Origin: UBA11606 sp965243715 | GTDB lineage: Bacteria; Actinomycetota; Acidimicrobiia; Acidimicrobiales; Aldehydirespiratoraceae | Direction of reading: 5' to 3' | DNA length: 64,000 bases | Assembly: GCA_965243715.1 (NCBI GenBank) | Contig: CBDEVU010000018.1 | Coordinates: forward strand, 62,001-126,000 | Shown here: positions 1 through 8,813 of the stretch, one piece after another | Layout of the letters: each line of letters starts with the position of its first letter | Numbering within the stretch: the first letter of the stretch is position 1 | Translations under genes and position numbers: made by a program | Notes under the pieces: model-generated | The model's database searches: none | Told to the model about the DNA's origin: nothing | Seen by the model: only the letters and a program-made list of their open reading frames with translations

Positions 1-594
1 GACCTCTACGACCGCCTGGTGGAACTCTCGATGGCGACCCCTGGCGCTGAACTCATCCGCGACGTCGTGGCATGCCCTGGTGCCGACACCTGCAACTTGG
101 CCGTGACCCAGTCCCGCGGCTTGGCCAAAGCCATCGCCGACGCGCTAGAGCGCGAAGGCCTAGCCGAGGTGGGCGGGCTGAGGATCAACATTTCGGGGTG
201 CCCGAACTCATGCGGTCATCATCACACCGCTGACATTGGCTTTCACGGAGTGGAGCGCAGAGTTCACGGCCGAGCCGCGCCCGGCTACCAGATGCTGCTC
301 GGCGGTTACGTCGGCGAAGCCCAAGCACATTTCGGTGAGCGGGCGCTGCGGTTGCCAGCCAAGAACGCTCCCGAGGCGGTCGTGCGGGTGGTTCGGCGGT
401 TTGTCGATGAGCGGCTGGCCGCGGAATCGTTTCGCGGCTGGATTGAGCGGGTTGGTGGGACGAAGGTGTTAGCGGCCGAACTCAAAGAACTCGACCACTT
501 CCCCGAGCCGGCACAGAACCCTGACTTCTATATAGACTACGATGAGTTCGTTCCGTTCAGCGCGGAGATCGGCGAGTCGGAGTGTGCCACATGA
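1..594 (+). CDS. Siroheme nitrite/sulfite reductase, C-terminal part (5' truncated by window)
   Basis: The frame is open from base 1, so only the last 197 residues are visible. They carry the paired cysteine motifs that bind the 4Fe-4S cluster and siroheme in ferredoxin-dependent sulfite and nitrite reductases: CPGADTC (C-x5-C) followed about 35 residues later by SGCPNSC (C-x3-C) and then GHHH. This half of the family reduces sulfite to sulfide, or nitrite to ammonia, with six electrons. The next genes (rhodanese and metZ) are sulfur genes, so assimilatory sulfite reduction is the more likely role, but substrate cannot be read from this fragment. The stop codon overlaps the start of the rhodanese gene (ATGA), suggesting co-translation. 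Confidence 0.88.
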   Translation, partial: DLYDRLVELSMATPGAELIRDVVACPGADTCNLAVTQSRGLAKAIADALEREGLAEVGGLRINISGCPNSCGHHHTADIGFHGVERRVHGRAAPGYQMLLGGYVGEAQAHFGERALRLPAKNAPEAVVRVVRRFVDERLAAESFRGWIERVGGTKVLAAELKELDHFPEPAQNPDFYIDYDEFVPFSAEIGESECAT

Positions 595-1007
595 GTACAG
601 CGGGGCAAATACCCGAACTCGAACTGACCGAAGCTTGGGCGATTTTGCGTGACGATCCCCAGGCCGTTCTCATTGACGTTCGTACGCCGGAGGAATGGAA
701 GCTAGTTGGTGTGCCAGTTCTGGACAGCATCAACAAGTCGCCTCGTTTGGCGTACTGGACCGCCTACGGCACTGGGGCGCCCAACCAAGCGTTCCTCAGT
801 GAGGCCACCGGCGATCTGGACCCCGATACGCCCTTACTCTTCTTGTGCCGCTCCGGCGTGCGCTCGAAGGCCGCGGCGGGCTTGGTGGCTCTTCACGGGT
901 TCACAACGACGTATAACATCACCGCTGGTTTCGAGGGTAATCTGGGGCCGAATGGGCAGCGCAAGACGGGCTGGCGTGACTGCGGCCTTCCGTGGCGGCA
1001 TACCTGA
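591..1007 (+). CDS. Rhodanese-like sulfurtransferase
   Basis: A 138-residue single-domain rhodanese. Visible marks are the LIDVRTPEEW motif near residue 30 and the active-site loop CRSGVRS around residue 85, with the persulfide-forming cysteine. The chosen ATG at 591 overlaps the stop of the reductase gene; an upstream ATG at 582 is possible. Such proteins carry sulfane sulfur; here, between a sulfite/nitrite reductase and O-succinylhomoserine sulfhydrylase, it probably handles reduced sulfur during assimilation. The physiological acceptor is unknown. Confidence 0.85.
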   Translation: MSTAGQIPELELTEAWAILRDDPQAVLIDVRTPEEWKLVGVPVLDSINKSPRLAYWTAYGTGAPNQAFLSEATGDLDPDTPLLFLCRSGVRSKAAAGLVALHGFTTTYNITAGFEGNLGPNGQRKTGWRDCGLPWRHT

Positions 1008-1020
1008 TGAAGTTGGGCTG

Positions 1021-2199
1021 ATGAAGTCGGAGGAGTTCGGCGAGGCCACCCGCCTCGTGCGGGGAGGCCTCAACCGTTCGGCGTTCGATGAGACCGCCGA
1101 GGCCATGTATCTCACGTCGGGTTTCGTCTACGCCAGCGCGGCGGAAGCTCAGGCGGCCTTTGCGGGCGATATCGATCGTTACATCTATGGCCGCTACGGC
1201 AACCCAACCGTCACCGTCTTCGAGGAGCGGTTGCGGTTGATCGAAGGAGCCGAGGTTTGCCGAGCCACGGCGAGTGGTATGGCGGCCGTCTTTGCGTCGC
1301 TCGCCTGTTTTCTCAAGGCAGGCGACAAGCTAGTCGCGTCGCGGGCGCTCTTTGGTTCGTGCAGCGTGATCGTCACCGAGATACTGCCCCGCTATGGCAT
1401 CGAGACGGTGCTGGTCGATGGCCGCGACCTAGATCAATGGCAGGCCGCGCTGGCCGGCGGAGCGCAGGCGGTGTTCTTGGAAACCCCATCGAACCCCGGA
1501 TTAGAGATTATAGATCTGGACGCGGTATGCGATTTTGCTCACGCCGCCGGTGCGCTAGTCGTCGTCGACAATGTTTTTGCTTCCCCCGTCCTCCAGCACC
1601 CGATGCGGTTCGGGGCCGACATCGTTGTCTACTCGGCCACCAAACACATCGATGGCCAAGGCCGCACCCTCGGCGGGGCGGTACTCTGCACGGAGGACTT
1701 CGACGGCGAGCACCTGCAGGATTTTATGCGTCACACCGGGCCCTCCCTCAGTCCGTTCAACGCGTGGGTGCTCACCAAAGGACTCGAAACGTTGCGACTG
1801 CGCGTCGATGCGCAGTCGCGCGCCGCGGCGACAATTGCGGCGGTGTTGTCGGCTCACCCGCGGGTACGAGAGTTGCGCTATCCCACGCTCGAGAGCCATC
1901 CCGACGTCGAACTTGCTCGTCGGCAGATGGAATCGGGTGGCACAGTGGTGTGTTTCACGTTGGAAGGCGAAGAAGCCGATGCCTTCCGGGTGGTCGATAC
2001 CTTGTCCATCTTTGATATTTCGAACAATCTGGGCGACACCAAGAGCCTAGTCACCCATCCGGCGACCACGACTCATCGTCGGATTAGTCCGGAGCTACGA
2101 GCCGAGATGGGCATCACCGACACCATGATCCGGCTCTCCATTGGACTCGAGGACCCCGAGGACCTCCTCGCCGACCTCGCGAAGGCCCTGAGCGCCTGA
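1021..2199 (+). CDS. metZ: O-succinylhomoserine sulfhydrylase (MetZ)
   Basis: A 392-residue PLP enzyme of the Cys/Met metabolism family. It condenses O-succinylhomoserine with sulfide to give homocysteine, the direct-sulfhydrylation branch of methionine synthesis. The PLP lysine lies in SATKHIDGQGR, a form of the motif characteristic of MetZ; RYGNPTVTVFEERL near the N-terminus and SLVTHPATTTH near the C-terminus are also typical. An open frame extends upstream to 706 but overlaps the rhodanese gene in another frame, so the ATG at 1021, 14 bases after the rhodanese stop, is the sensible start. The gene probably forms one operon with the two upstream sulfur genes. Confidence 0.9.
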   Translation: MKSEEFGEATRLVRGGLNRSAFDETAEAMYLTSGFVYASAAEAQAAFAGDIDRYIYGRYGNPTVTVFEERLRLIEGAEVCRATASGMAAVFASLACFLKAGDKLVASRALFGSCSVIVTEILPRYGIETVLVDGRDLDQWQAALAGGAQAVFLETPSNPGLEIIDLDAVCDFAHAAGALVVVDNVFASPVLQHPMRFGADIVVYSATKHIDGQGRTLGGAVLCTEDFDGEHLQDFMRHTGPSLSPFNAWVLTKGLETLRLRVDAQSRAAATIAAVLSAHPRVRELRYPTLESHPDVELARRQMESGGTVVCFTLEGEEADAFRVVDTLSIFDISNNLGDTKSLVTHPATTTHRRISPELRAEMGITDTMIRLSIGLEDPEDLLADLAKALSA

Positions 2200-2225
2200 A
2201 CGGCTGAACGGCATGTAACGGAGAA

Positions 2226-2249
2226 GGGATGGAGCCGAAGCCCCATCCC
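2226..2249. terminator. Stem-loop between convergent metZ and betaine-binding protein genes
   Basis: GGGATGG (2226-2232) pairs with CCATCCC (2243-2249) across a 10-base loop, between two convergent genes. No long T-run follows on either side, so it may be a weak bidirectional terminator. Confidence 0.4.
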
Positions 2250-2308
2250 TCACTCGTTGTTTGGATTGTTCGGTGAGCTACAAGGCTCTTCGAATCAGTT
2301 CCTTAGGA

Positions 2309-3565
2309 TCAGCTAATCTCGGTGATTGCTTCGGCGATCCAGCCGTCGACGAGAGCCTGGTTCGTGGCCAGCCATTCGCTCGCAATGCGAACGATTTCCT
2401 CTTGGGTGCCGTCACCGTTACTCTGCTCGACCATCAGGACCAAAATGTCGATCAGCGAAGGCTTGATCTTCGGGAAGAGCGCGCCCAAGACCGGGTTCGC
2501 TTCTAGAACCTCGGTACGGGCGGTGACCTGGATGTCAGCGGCCTTCCATCCCAACTGGCAGGGGTCGGTGCAGAACTCAGGACCAAAGCCGGAGAAGCCC
2601 TCTTCTTGGGTGTGGGCTTCGCCGCCCTCGGTTCCCACCGGGTTTGAGTCGTCTAGGATCTTGGTTGGGTGCATGGTGAGCCAGTACACGTTGTCGCCGG
2701 GGATGAGTTTGGTGACGTAGGCGGACGGCGACCAAGTGTAGATAGCCATAGGCTCGCCTGCGTTGGCCTTATTGAGAGCCTCTGCGATCATCGCGTCGTA
2801 ACCGGCCTTGGTCTGCTCGATGTTGTTCCACTCGTAGAAGGCGATTTGGGAGGTAAAGATGTCGTCGCAGGTCCAACTCTCAGGACAGCCGAAGATCTCA
2901 GCCTTGCCGTTTCCGTCGCTGTCGAACAAGGCGACGAGTTCGGGGTCATCGTTGATCTGCTGCATGGAGGTGATGTTGTATTCGTCGACGACCGACTTGG
3001 TAGTCAAGAAGCCTTGCACACCCGAGTTCGGGAAAAGGCCCTCGACTACGGTCAAGTAATCTCCTACGATACTGCCGTCGGGTAGCTCAGCGGCGTGCCA
3101 ACTAAAGTGGCCGGGGTACCAACTGTTGGTCCAGAAGTCCATGGAACCTTCAGCCATGGCCAAGTAAGCGGCGGACGGATCGAGCTCTTTGTTCTCCGGT
3201 AGACCGATGGTGTAGCCCATCGAGGTGAGGATCTGGTTGTAGATCTCGGCCTGGATATAGCCCGACGCCCAAGTGGCCCGGCCCATTACGAGTTCAACGC
3301 CCTCGCCAATCGTTGCGGGGTCAAGGCCCCCATTAGCGTCTTCTTCATGTTCATGAGCGTCTTCTTCGGCCATGTCTTCTTCTTCGGCCATGTCGTCTTC
3401 TTCGGCCATGTCTTCTTCAGCCATGTCTTCTTCTTCAGCCGCGGCCGCAGAGTCGTCTTCACCTGCGTCGGAACTGGTGTCGGTGGTTTCGTCGTCGCCA
3501 CACGCCGCTGCGAACAGTGCAAACACTGCAAACAAGGCGAGCAGCATTTTGGTGCTCTTTTTCAT
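2309..3565 (-). CDS. Glycine betaine/proline-type ABC transporter substrate-binding lipoprotein
   Basis: A 418-residue ProX/OpuAC-type binding protein. The ATG at 3565 has a near-perfect Shine-Dalgarno (AGGAGGGG) just upstream; the frame extends further but without such a signal. A lipoprotein signal peptide ends in the lipobox FAAAC. It is followed by a very acidic low-complexity linker rich in MAEED repeats, then the periplasmic-binding fold with several Trp/Tyr-rich segments (WTNSWYPGHFSWH, YTWSPSAYV) of the kind that cage quaternary ammonium groups. It would capture betaine, proline betaine or a similar osmolyte for the permease and ATPase encoded upstream in the same operon. The exact ligand is not established. 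Confidence 0.88.
   Translation of the reverse strand: MKKSTKMLLALFAVFALFAAACGDDETTDTSSDAGEDDSAAAAEEEDMAEEDMAEEDDMAEEEDMAEEDAHEHEEDANGGLDPATIGEGVELVMGRATWASGYIQAEIYNQILTSMGYTIGLPENKELDPSAAYLAMAEGSMDFWTNSWYPGHFSWHAAELPDGSIVGDYLTVVEGLFPNSGVQGFLTTKSVVDEYNITSMQQINDDPELVALFDSDGNGKAEIFGCPESWTCDDIFTSQIAFYEWNNIEQTKAGYDAMIAEALNKANAGEPMAIYTWSPSAYVTKLIPGDNVYWLTMHPTKILDDSNPVGTEGGEAHTQEEGFSGFGPEFCTDPCQLGWKAADIQVTARTEVLEANPVLGALFPKIKPSLIDILVLMVEQSNGDGTQEEIVRIASEWLATNQALVDGWIAEAITEIS
3352..3445 (-). repeat. In-frame repeats encoding acidic MAEED-type linker
   Basis: Several near-identical 15-18 base units (plus-strand form TCTTCTTCGGCCATG) encode repeated EEDMAEED segments just after the lipoprotein signal peptide of the betaine-binding protein. 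They probably form a flexible tether between lipid anchor and binding domain. Unit number may vary between strains. Confidence 0.75.
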
Positions 3566-3697
3566 TCGTTTCCCCTCCTGGGAATAGTGATGCCGAGTGG
3601 CATGCGCCACGCGACGATTAGAGATCATAGTGGATTATTGGTAATGGCGCGTCGTTGGCACAGATTTACCGGACGGCAGCCGCCGTGACATACCTTC

Positions 3698-5824
3698 CTA
3701 AACTGTCTCGTGGACTCTCTTCTCGATGGCTGTGGAGTCGCGGTGGAGGACCAAATCGGCCTCGTCGTCGAAGACCTCGATCCGGAAGAACTCATTTATC
3801 AAGGACCTGCCACTCGACACGAAGAACAGGCCCGCCATCAAGACGAGGAAGGCGCCGATGCCGCTGACGTAGCCATCGTCGGAGGAGCGGGCGAGCGAGG
3901 CGATCCACGCTCCGCCAATCGCCGCGATGGAGAGACCAAGGCCGACCGACACCACACTCCAGCGCCACTTTTTGTGGGGGGCCGCGCCGAAGGCACCGGA
4001 AGCCATCACGACCGCTCCCACCCCGATCAAGCCAAGACGGATGAGAAGCGGACCTAAGCCGGTGCCAGCATCGTTCCAGCTATCGTGGATTTCCTTGCTC
4101 AGTCGCCGAGCCGAGCTGTGGATCGCCGAGATCTCCACCGCGTTCTGTGAGGTCAAGGCCGGGTTCTCGTCGGCCTCTACGGTCAGACGCTCAACCTCGG
4201 CGACGTCCTCGGGACTCAGAACTGAATTGTCGCGTTGGTCGAACGACCAACCCGACAATGAGCCGATGACCAACACACCGATCGCCAAGGCGGCACCAAC
4301 CAACTTGTGGTACTCGGTGCCTTTCGGGACTGGCCGGTGCGGTGCGTACGGCGCATCGGACAATGCCGTCAGCCCTCCGATAATGGCGATCACCGTACCG
4401 ATCAAGGCCACGGTGACGCCGATGCCGTCGCTGTAGTTGAGCGCCATATTCGATGGGTTCATGGCGAAGTACCCGATGGCACCACCGAATCCGAGGAACG
4501 CCGCCATGGTGACACCATCAGCGCTGAAGTAGCGGGGGCTGCCAACCCGGGTCAGACGGCTGAGGGCCGCCAAGATGATAAAGAGGGAGCTGCCCAAGAC
4601 TATGAAGCCGAAGAAGGTTCCCCCTTCGGCCGCCAGACCGCTGAAGCTCGCACCGAAGAGATCGGCATCACTGAAACGACTGTGGCTGGTGACCATGCCC
4701 GCGTCGGTGCCCCATGTGAGAAACACCGAGACAACGCCGATGACCGCACCCACGATGGCGATCTTGAGGCCTCGGCCCTCCTTTGGCGAGATGCCAGCCG
4801 GATGGCCGCCGTAGTTCTCCTCTTCAAGTTCCGCATCCATGGCGCTATCGACATCGAGTAGTTGGGCCTGCGGGTTCGCTCGGTTAGCCCATGCCCCCCG
4901 AATCTTCTGCATGAGGCTCGCGCCGTGGCCTTCAACGGGCTGGGAGATGCGGTCGAGGGTGACCGCCACTAAGAAGAAGGCCAAACCGGCTGACGCGCCC
5001 CGTGCGACATTCTGGCTCGATAGCGCTCGGAACATGAGAGCACCAAGACCGCCCGCCCCCATGATGGCCGCTATGCCCAACATCGAGATCGACAACAGCA
5101 AGGTCTGGTTGACGCCGGTCATGATGGCTGGGCGAGCCAGCGGGATCTGGACATCGGTGAGTACCCGATACTCCGACGCGCCGTAAGCTCGACTGGCTTC
5201 GACCACGTCTTCGGGAACTTGTCGGATACCGAGATTGGTGAGTCGAATGAGCGGAGGCAAGGCGAACACCATCGTCACCATGGTGGCCGAAACCTCACGC
5301 AGTCCGAAGAAGAAGATGAACGGCAACATGTACACGAACGAATGCACTACCTGCATGGCATCGAGCACGGGTCTCACCACCGACCACACGGGATCTATTC
5401 GACCACAGGCAATGCCAACGGGTATACCGATGGCAACGCAGAGAATCACCGCCACAAAGATGAAGCCGATGGTCTTGGCCGTCTCGATCCAGTAACCCGG
5501 GCCAAGAATGCCGCAGAAGCTCAAAGCGACGAGGGCGAAGAGTCCGACGCGTAAAGAGCGGAACATCCAGCCGATCATGAACATCAAGAGGACAATCCAG
5601 ATCCAAGGGAGTCGCACGAGGAAGTCCGTGACCAAGAGGTTCAAAAGGGTGTCGAACGGCCACTTGATCACATCGAGGAGTCCGCCGAGTTGGTTATCAA
5701 TCCAGAACACGCCCTGCTCAACCCATTCACCAAATTCGATCTCCCATTCGTCGAGGACCGCCGTTTCGTAGATCTTAGGATTGTTGGAACCGGTTGATTC
5801 TGCTTCTTGGATGAAACTCATCAC
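3698..5824 (-). CDS. Betaine/proline ABC transporter permease with long extra C-terminal membrane region
   Basis: A 708-residue membrane protein. Roughly residues 1-320 are a ProW-type permease: several transmembrane helices and the EAA loop (EASRAYGAS...IPLARPAI) that docks on the ATPase. Family members usually stop there. Here about 370 further residues follow, with repeated hydrophobic segments consistent with more membrane helices and a charged loop (SPEDVAEVERLTVEADENPA), but no second EAA loop. The GTG at 5824 overlaps the ATPase stop (GTGA) and has GAGAGG seven bases upstream; ATG at 5821 is an alternative. The first region is secure; the function of the second is unknown. Confidence 0.85.
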   Translation of the reverse strand: MMSFIQEAESTGSNNPKIYETAVLDEWEIEFGEWVEQGVFWIDNQLGGLLDVIKWPFDTLLNLLVTDFLVRLPWIWIVLLMFMIGWMFRSLRVGLFALVALSFCGILGPGYWIETAKTIGFIFVAVILCVAIGIPVGIACGRIDPVWSVVRPVLDAMQVVHSFVYMLPFIFFFGLREVSATMVTMVFALPPLIRLTNLGIRQVPEDVVEASRAYGASEYRVLTDVQIPLARPAIMTGVNQTLLLSISMLGIAAIMGAGGLGALMFRALSSQNVARGASAGLAFFLVAVTLDRISQPVEGHGASLMQKIRGAWANRANPQAQLLDVDSAMDAELEEENYGGHPAGISPKEGRGLKIAIVGAVIGVVSVFLTWGTDAGMVTSHSRFSDADLFGASFSGLAAEGGTFFGFIVLGSSLFIILAALSRLTRVGSPRYFSADGVTMAAFLGFGGAIGYFAMNPSNMALNYSDGIGVTVALIGTVIAIIGGLTALSDAPYAPHRPVPKGTEYHKLVGAALAIGVLVIGSLSGWSFDQRDNSVLSPEDVAEVERLTVEADENPALTSQNAVEISAIHSSARRLSKEIHDSWNDAGTGLGPLLIRLGLIGVGAVVMASGAFGAAPHKKWRWSVVSVGLGLSIAAIGGAWIASLARSSDDGYVSGIGAFLVLMAGLFFVSSGRSLINEFFRIEVFDDEADLVLHRDSTAIEKRVHETV

Positions 5825-7041
5825 ATGAACACCTCTCGCTCGAAGTTGTCTATGAGGCTCTCGACTCGGCCCATTTCTTCCATGATGTGGCGGGGGTCGA
5901 GATTGCCGACGAGACAGCCCTTGTCATCAACGACGGCGATGGGCAGGCCCTGACCGGCCGCGGCGTAGACCGTGTTGAGGGTAGAGTGAGCCGTAGTTGA
6001 TTTGAAGTCCGTACGGACTCCGTCGACAATACTGGTTTGGTCCTGGTTGGCGGCATTGATGCCGTCAGCGGCGGTGAAGACACCGGTTGGCGCGCCGTTG
6101 TCGTCGAGCACGAATGCGCCTGCTCGGTCACCGAGTTGAGTCAAGGCATCCCGTAGTGACATTGAGGCCGACATTGGGGCCGGTTGCAACATGATTTCGT
6201 GGACCTCTATTACGCGGCCCTGGTCGACGTCCTGCACGAACTCCGCCACGTACCCGGTGGCGGGCTCTGTGAGGATCTCCTCGGGGGTCCCGATCTGGAC
6301 GACCTCGCCGTCTTTCATGATGCAGACACGGTCGCCGATACGAAGGGCTTCGTTGAGGTCGTGGGTGATAAACAGGATTGTCTTTTTCAGTTCCTGCATG
6401 ATTTCCATCATCTCGTCTTGCATCTGGCGCCGGATGAGCGGGTCGAGGGCGCTGAACGCCTCGTCCATTAGCAAGATTGGAGGATCGGCGGCGAGGGCTC
6501 GGGCTAATCCCACCCGTTGCTGCATACCGCCCGACAGTTGGCTAGGTGAGTAACCGGCATAAGCCTGCAGGCCGACGAGCGAGAGCGCCTTTAGCGATGC
6601 GGCGTCGCGCTCGGACTTATGGAGGCCCTGAATCTTGAGGCCGTAACCTACATTGTCGATTATCGAGCGGTGAGGGAACAGGGCGAAGTGCTGGAACACC
6701 ATTCCGGTTTCCTCGCGGCGAAACGCCTGAAGTTCACGCCCCCCGAGGGTTTGCACGTCGACACCGTCGACCCACACATGACCGTTGGTGATGTCAAGAA
6801 GTTTGTTGACGGTGCGGATGGCGGTCGATTTTCCTGAACCAGATAAGCCCATGATGACAAAAATCTCGCCGCGAAGAACCTCAAAGTTCACGTCGCGAAG
6901 ACCAACTACATGTCCGGTGCGGGCGTGTACCTCATCCTTTCCCATACCAACTTGGGAAAGCTCGAATGCTCGGCCCCCTGGCTGGGGTCCGAATATTTTA
7001 TATACGTTCTCCACCTTGACGATCACGTCCGGTTTGATCAT
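5821..7041 (-). CDS. Betaine/proline ABC transporter ATP-binding protein with CBS domains
   Basis: A 406-residue ProV/OpuAA-type ATPase, first gene of the three-gene importer operon. Visible are Walker A GLSGSGKS, signature LSGGMQQR, Walker B ILLMDEAFSALDP and the switch histidine in FITHDLNEAL. The last 130 or so residues form a CBS pair, the part that in OpuA-type importers senses ionic strength or nucleotides and gates transport. The ATG has a strong Shine-Dalgarno (AAGGAAGGAA). It powers uptake through the downstream permease. Confidence 0.92.
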   Translation of the reverse strand: MIKPDVIVKVENVYKIFGPQPGGRAFELSQVGMGKDEVHARTGHVVGLRDVNFEVLRGEIFVIMGLSGSGKSTAIRTVNKLLDITNGHVWVDGVDVQTLGGRELQAFRREETGMVFQHFALFPHRSIIDNVGYGLKIQGLHKSERDAASLKALSLVGLQAYAGYSPSQLSGGMQQRVGLARALAADPPILLMDEAFSALDPLIRRQMQDEMMEIMQELKKTILFITHDLNEALRIGDRVCIMKDGEVVQIGTPEEILTEPATGYVAEFVQDVDQGRVIEVHEIMLQPAPMSASMSLRDALTQLGDRAGAFVLDDNGAPTGVFTAADGINAANQDQTSIVDGVRTDFKSTTAHSTLNTVYAAAGQGLPIAVVDDKGCLVGNLDPRHIMEEMGRVESLIDNFEREVFM

Positions 7042-7437
7042 ATGGTTCCTTCCTTGATGCCGTGTAACTCTTACGTATTTTCGTTGTCAGGCGCAAGCGC
7101 GTCGGGGAATCCGTTTGAGTATCGAGGGTTGGGTGTGACAGAAAGCACGCCCTAGTGCTGCCTGAAAGTAGTCCTGAGGGGAGATACTAGTACCAAGATC
7201 GCGCGGGCGACGCCGGTTGAAATACAGAACCAGCATTCCCGTTACCTAAGAAAGACCTAGGAGTGACCATGGTGAACCATCACCTTGCCCCGGTGTCTCG
7301 CGCATGGCGTGACGCCTTCGGACCCGGCTTTGTTTCCGGGCCTTCGGAGAAAACACTTTGGGCCGTCTCCGCGGCCGAACGAACCTATCGGTCAAACCGG
7401 TAAGTCAAAGCAGCAAAATCCCTCCCCCATGAGCGGT

Positions 7438-7468
7438 CCTTTGTCGGCGTCGTTGGCGTCGACAAAGG
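7438..7468. promoter_or_regulatory. Inverted repeat overlapping metY-type promoter (candidate operator)
   Basis: CCTTTGTCG (7438-7446) is repeated inverted as CGACAAAGG (7460-7468), 13 bases apart. It covers a possible -35 element TTGGCG (7454-7459), placed 16 bases before TACAAT (7476-7481). This is the geometry of a repressor site; it could also fold as a hairpin if transcription starts further upstream. Confidence 0.45.
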
Positions 7469-7481
7469 ATTCGCCTACAAT
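7454..7481 (+). promoter_or_regulatory. Putative sigma70-type promoter of the metY-type gene
   Basis: TTGGCG (7454-7459), 16-base spacer, TACAAT (7476-7481). Transcription would start near 7488, about 25 bases before the ATG at 7514, which has GGAGAGGGG upstream. Confidence 0.45.
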
Positions 7482-7513
7482 CAGCGTTTAGTACTGACGT
7501 TGGAGAGGGGCAG

Positions 7514-8806
7514 ATGATCGAACCAGAGTTCTTTCGCTTTGACACGCTGAGCCTCCACGCGGGACAGCAACCGGACCCCACGACGGGTGCTCGTGCCGTG
7601 CCGATCTATATGACCACATCGTATGTTTTTGACGATTGTGATCAAGCGGCGGGTTTGTTCAATCTGGAGAGGCCCGGTCACCTCTACTCTCGCCTCACCA
7701 ACCCCACTGTCGCGGTGCTCGAAGAGCGCTTAGCCGCCCTTGAAGGCGGCGTTGGCGCGGTGTGTACGGCCAGCGGACAAGCGGCTTTTCACCTCGCGGT
7801 CGTCACCTTAATGGGCCAAGGGGGCCACATTGTTGCCAGCCGTAACGTGTACGGCGGTACTTATCAACTGCTGAACGTCACCTTGCCTCGGTTCGGTATT
7901 ACCTGTTCGTTCGTCGATCCCCGCCTGCCCGAAGAGTTCGCGGCGGCGATTCGGCCGGAGACCCGCCTCGTTTTCGCCGAAACGCTCGGCAACCCGGGCA
8001 TCGAGGTGCTTGACATAGCGGCGATTGCGGCGGTTGCCCATGCCGCGGGCCTGCCCTTGATGGTTGACTCCACCTTTTCCACTCCTTACTGCATTCGCCC
8101 TATCGAACACGGGGCCGACATCGTGATGCATTCGGTTACCAAGTTCTTGGGCGGCCATGGTGTTGCCCTGGGCGGGGTTTTGATCGACGGCGGGCGCTTC
8201 GACTGGGAAGGCAGTGGGCGCTTCGACACGATGACCGAACCCTACGTTGGCTACCACGGCATCTCCTTTGCCGATGAGTTCGGCCCCGCCGCCTACATCA
8301 CCAGAGCCCGAGCCGAAGGCCTGCGCGATTTCGGTGCCGCTATGAGTCCGGCCAATGCTTTTCATCTCATCCAGGGGGTCGAGACCCTGCCCCTTCGTAT
8401 GCAAAAACACGTGGCTAATGCCCAGGCCGTCACCGAGATGTTGGTCGCCCACGATGCAGTGGCGTGGGTCAAGTATCCCACCGCCCCTGATCACCCCGAT
8501 CGCGAATTGGCCGCCGAGTTGTACCCCAACGGGGCTGGCGCGATCTTGAGCTTCGGTATCGAGGGGGGCCGAGAGGCGGGACGAAAGTTCATTGAGGGGG
8601 TGAAGTTGGCCTCGCACTTAGCTAACGTCGGTGATGCCAAGACCTTGGTGCTCCACCCGGCCAGTACCACCCATCAACAACTCAGTGCCGCGGATCTGGC
8701 TAAGGCCGGGATCGGCGAAGAACTCATCCGCTTGTCGGTCGGTTTAGAAGATGTTCGCGACATCATCGACGATCTTCGCGCCGCCCTTAAGGTCTCGCAG
8801 CGGTAG
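7514..8806 (+). CDS. metY: O-acetylhomoserine aminocarboxypropyltransferase (MetY-type)
   Basis: A 430-residue PLP enzyme of the Cys/Met family. Length and the opening SLHAGQQPDPTTGARAVPIY match O-acetylhomoserine sulfhydrylases, and the PLP lysine is in HSVTKFLGGHG. The enzyme makes homocysteine from O-acetylhomoserine and sulfide, or methionine directly with methanethiol. With metZ 5 kb away the cell has two sulfhydrylases with different acyl-homoserine preferences, or this one salvages methanethiol. A good Shine-Dalgarno (GGAGAGGGG) precedes the ATG. The following hydrolase gene starts 7 bases after the stop, so the two are probably cotranscribed. Confidence 0.88.
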   Translation: MIEPEFFRFDTLSLHAGQQPDPTTGARAVPIYMTTSYVFDDCDQAAGLFNLERPGHLYSRLTNPTVAVLEERLAALEGGVGAVCTASGQAAFHLAVVTLMGQGGHIVASRNVYGGTYQLLNVTLPRFGITCSFVDPRLPEEFAAAIRPETRLVFAETLGNPGIEVLDIAAIAAVAHAAGLPLMVDSTFSTPYCIRPIEHGADIVMHSVTKFLGGHGVALGGVLIDGGRFDWEGSGRFDTMTEPYVGYHGISFADEFGPAAYITRARAEGLRDFGAAMSPANAFHLIQGVETLPLRMQKHVANAQAVTEMLVAHDAVAWVKYPTAPDHPDRELAAELYPNGAGAILSFGIEGGREAGRKFIEGVKLASHLANVGDAKTLVLHPASTTHQQLSAADLAKAGIGEELIRLSVGLEDVRDIIDDLRAALKVSQR

Positions 8807-8813
8807 CAGTCTG

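Larger units (their letters stand above)
7042..7513. other. 472-base divergent intergenic region, no gene recognised
   Basis: Lies between the importer operon (leftward) and the metY-type gene (rightward). The left part must hold the importer promoter. The middle (about 7262-7380) contains several short GC-rich inverted repeats: GGTGA/TCACC at 7271-7284, GGCGT/ACGCC near 7305-7316, CCCGG/CCGGG near 7323-7341, plus a direct repeat GCCTTCGGA. It could be a structured leader or small RNA. No T-box, SAM riboswitch or other known consensus was recognised. The right part holds the putative metY promoter and operator. Confidence 0.5.

Noticed and set aside
7042..7513. SAM or related riboswitch before the metY-type gene
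   Set aside because: None of the conserved core sequences known to me were recognised.
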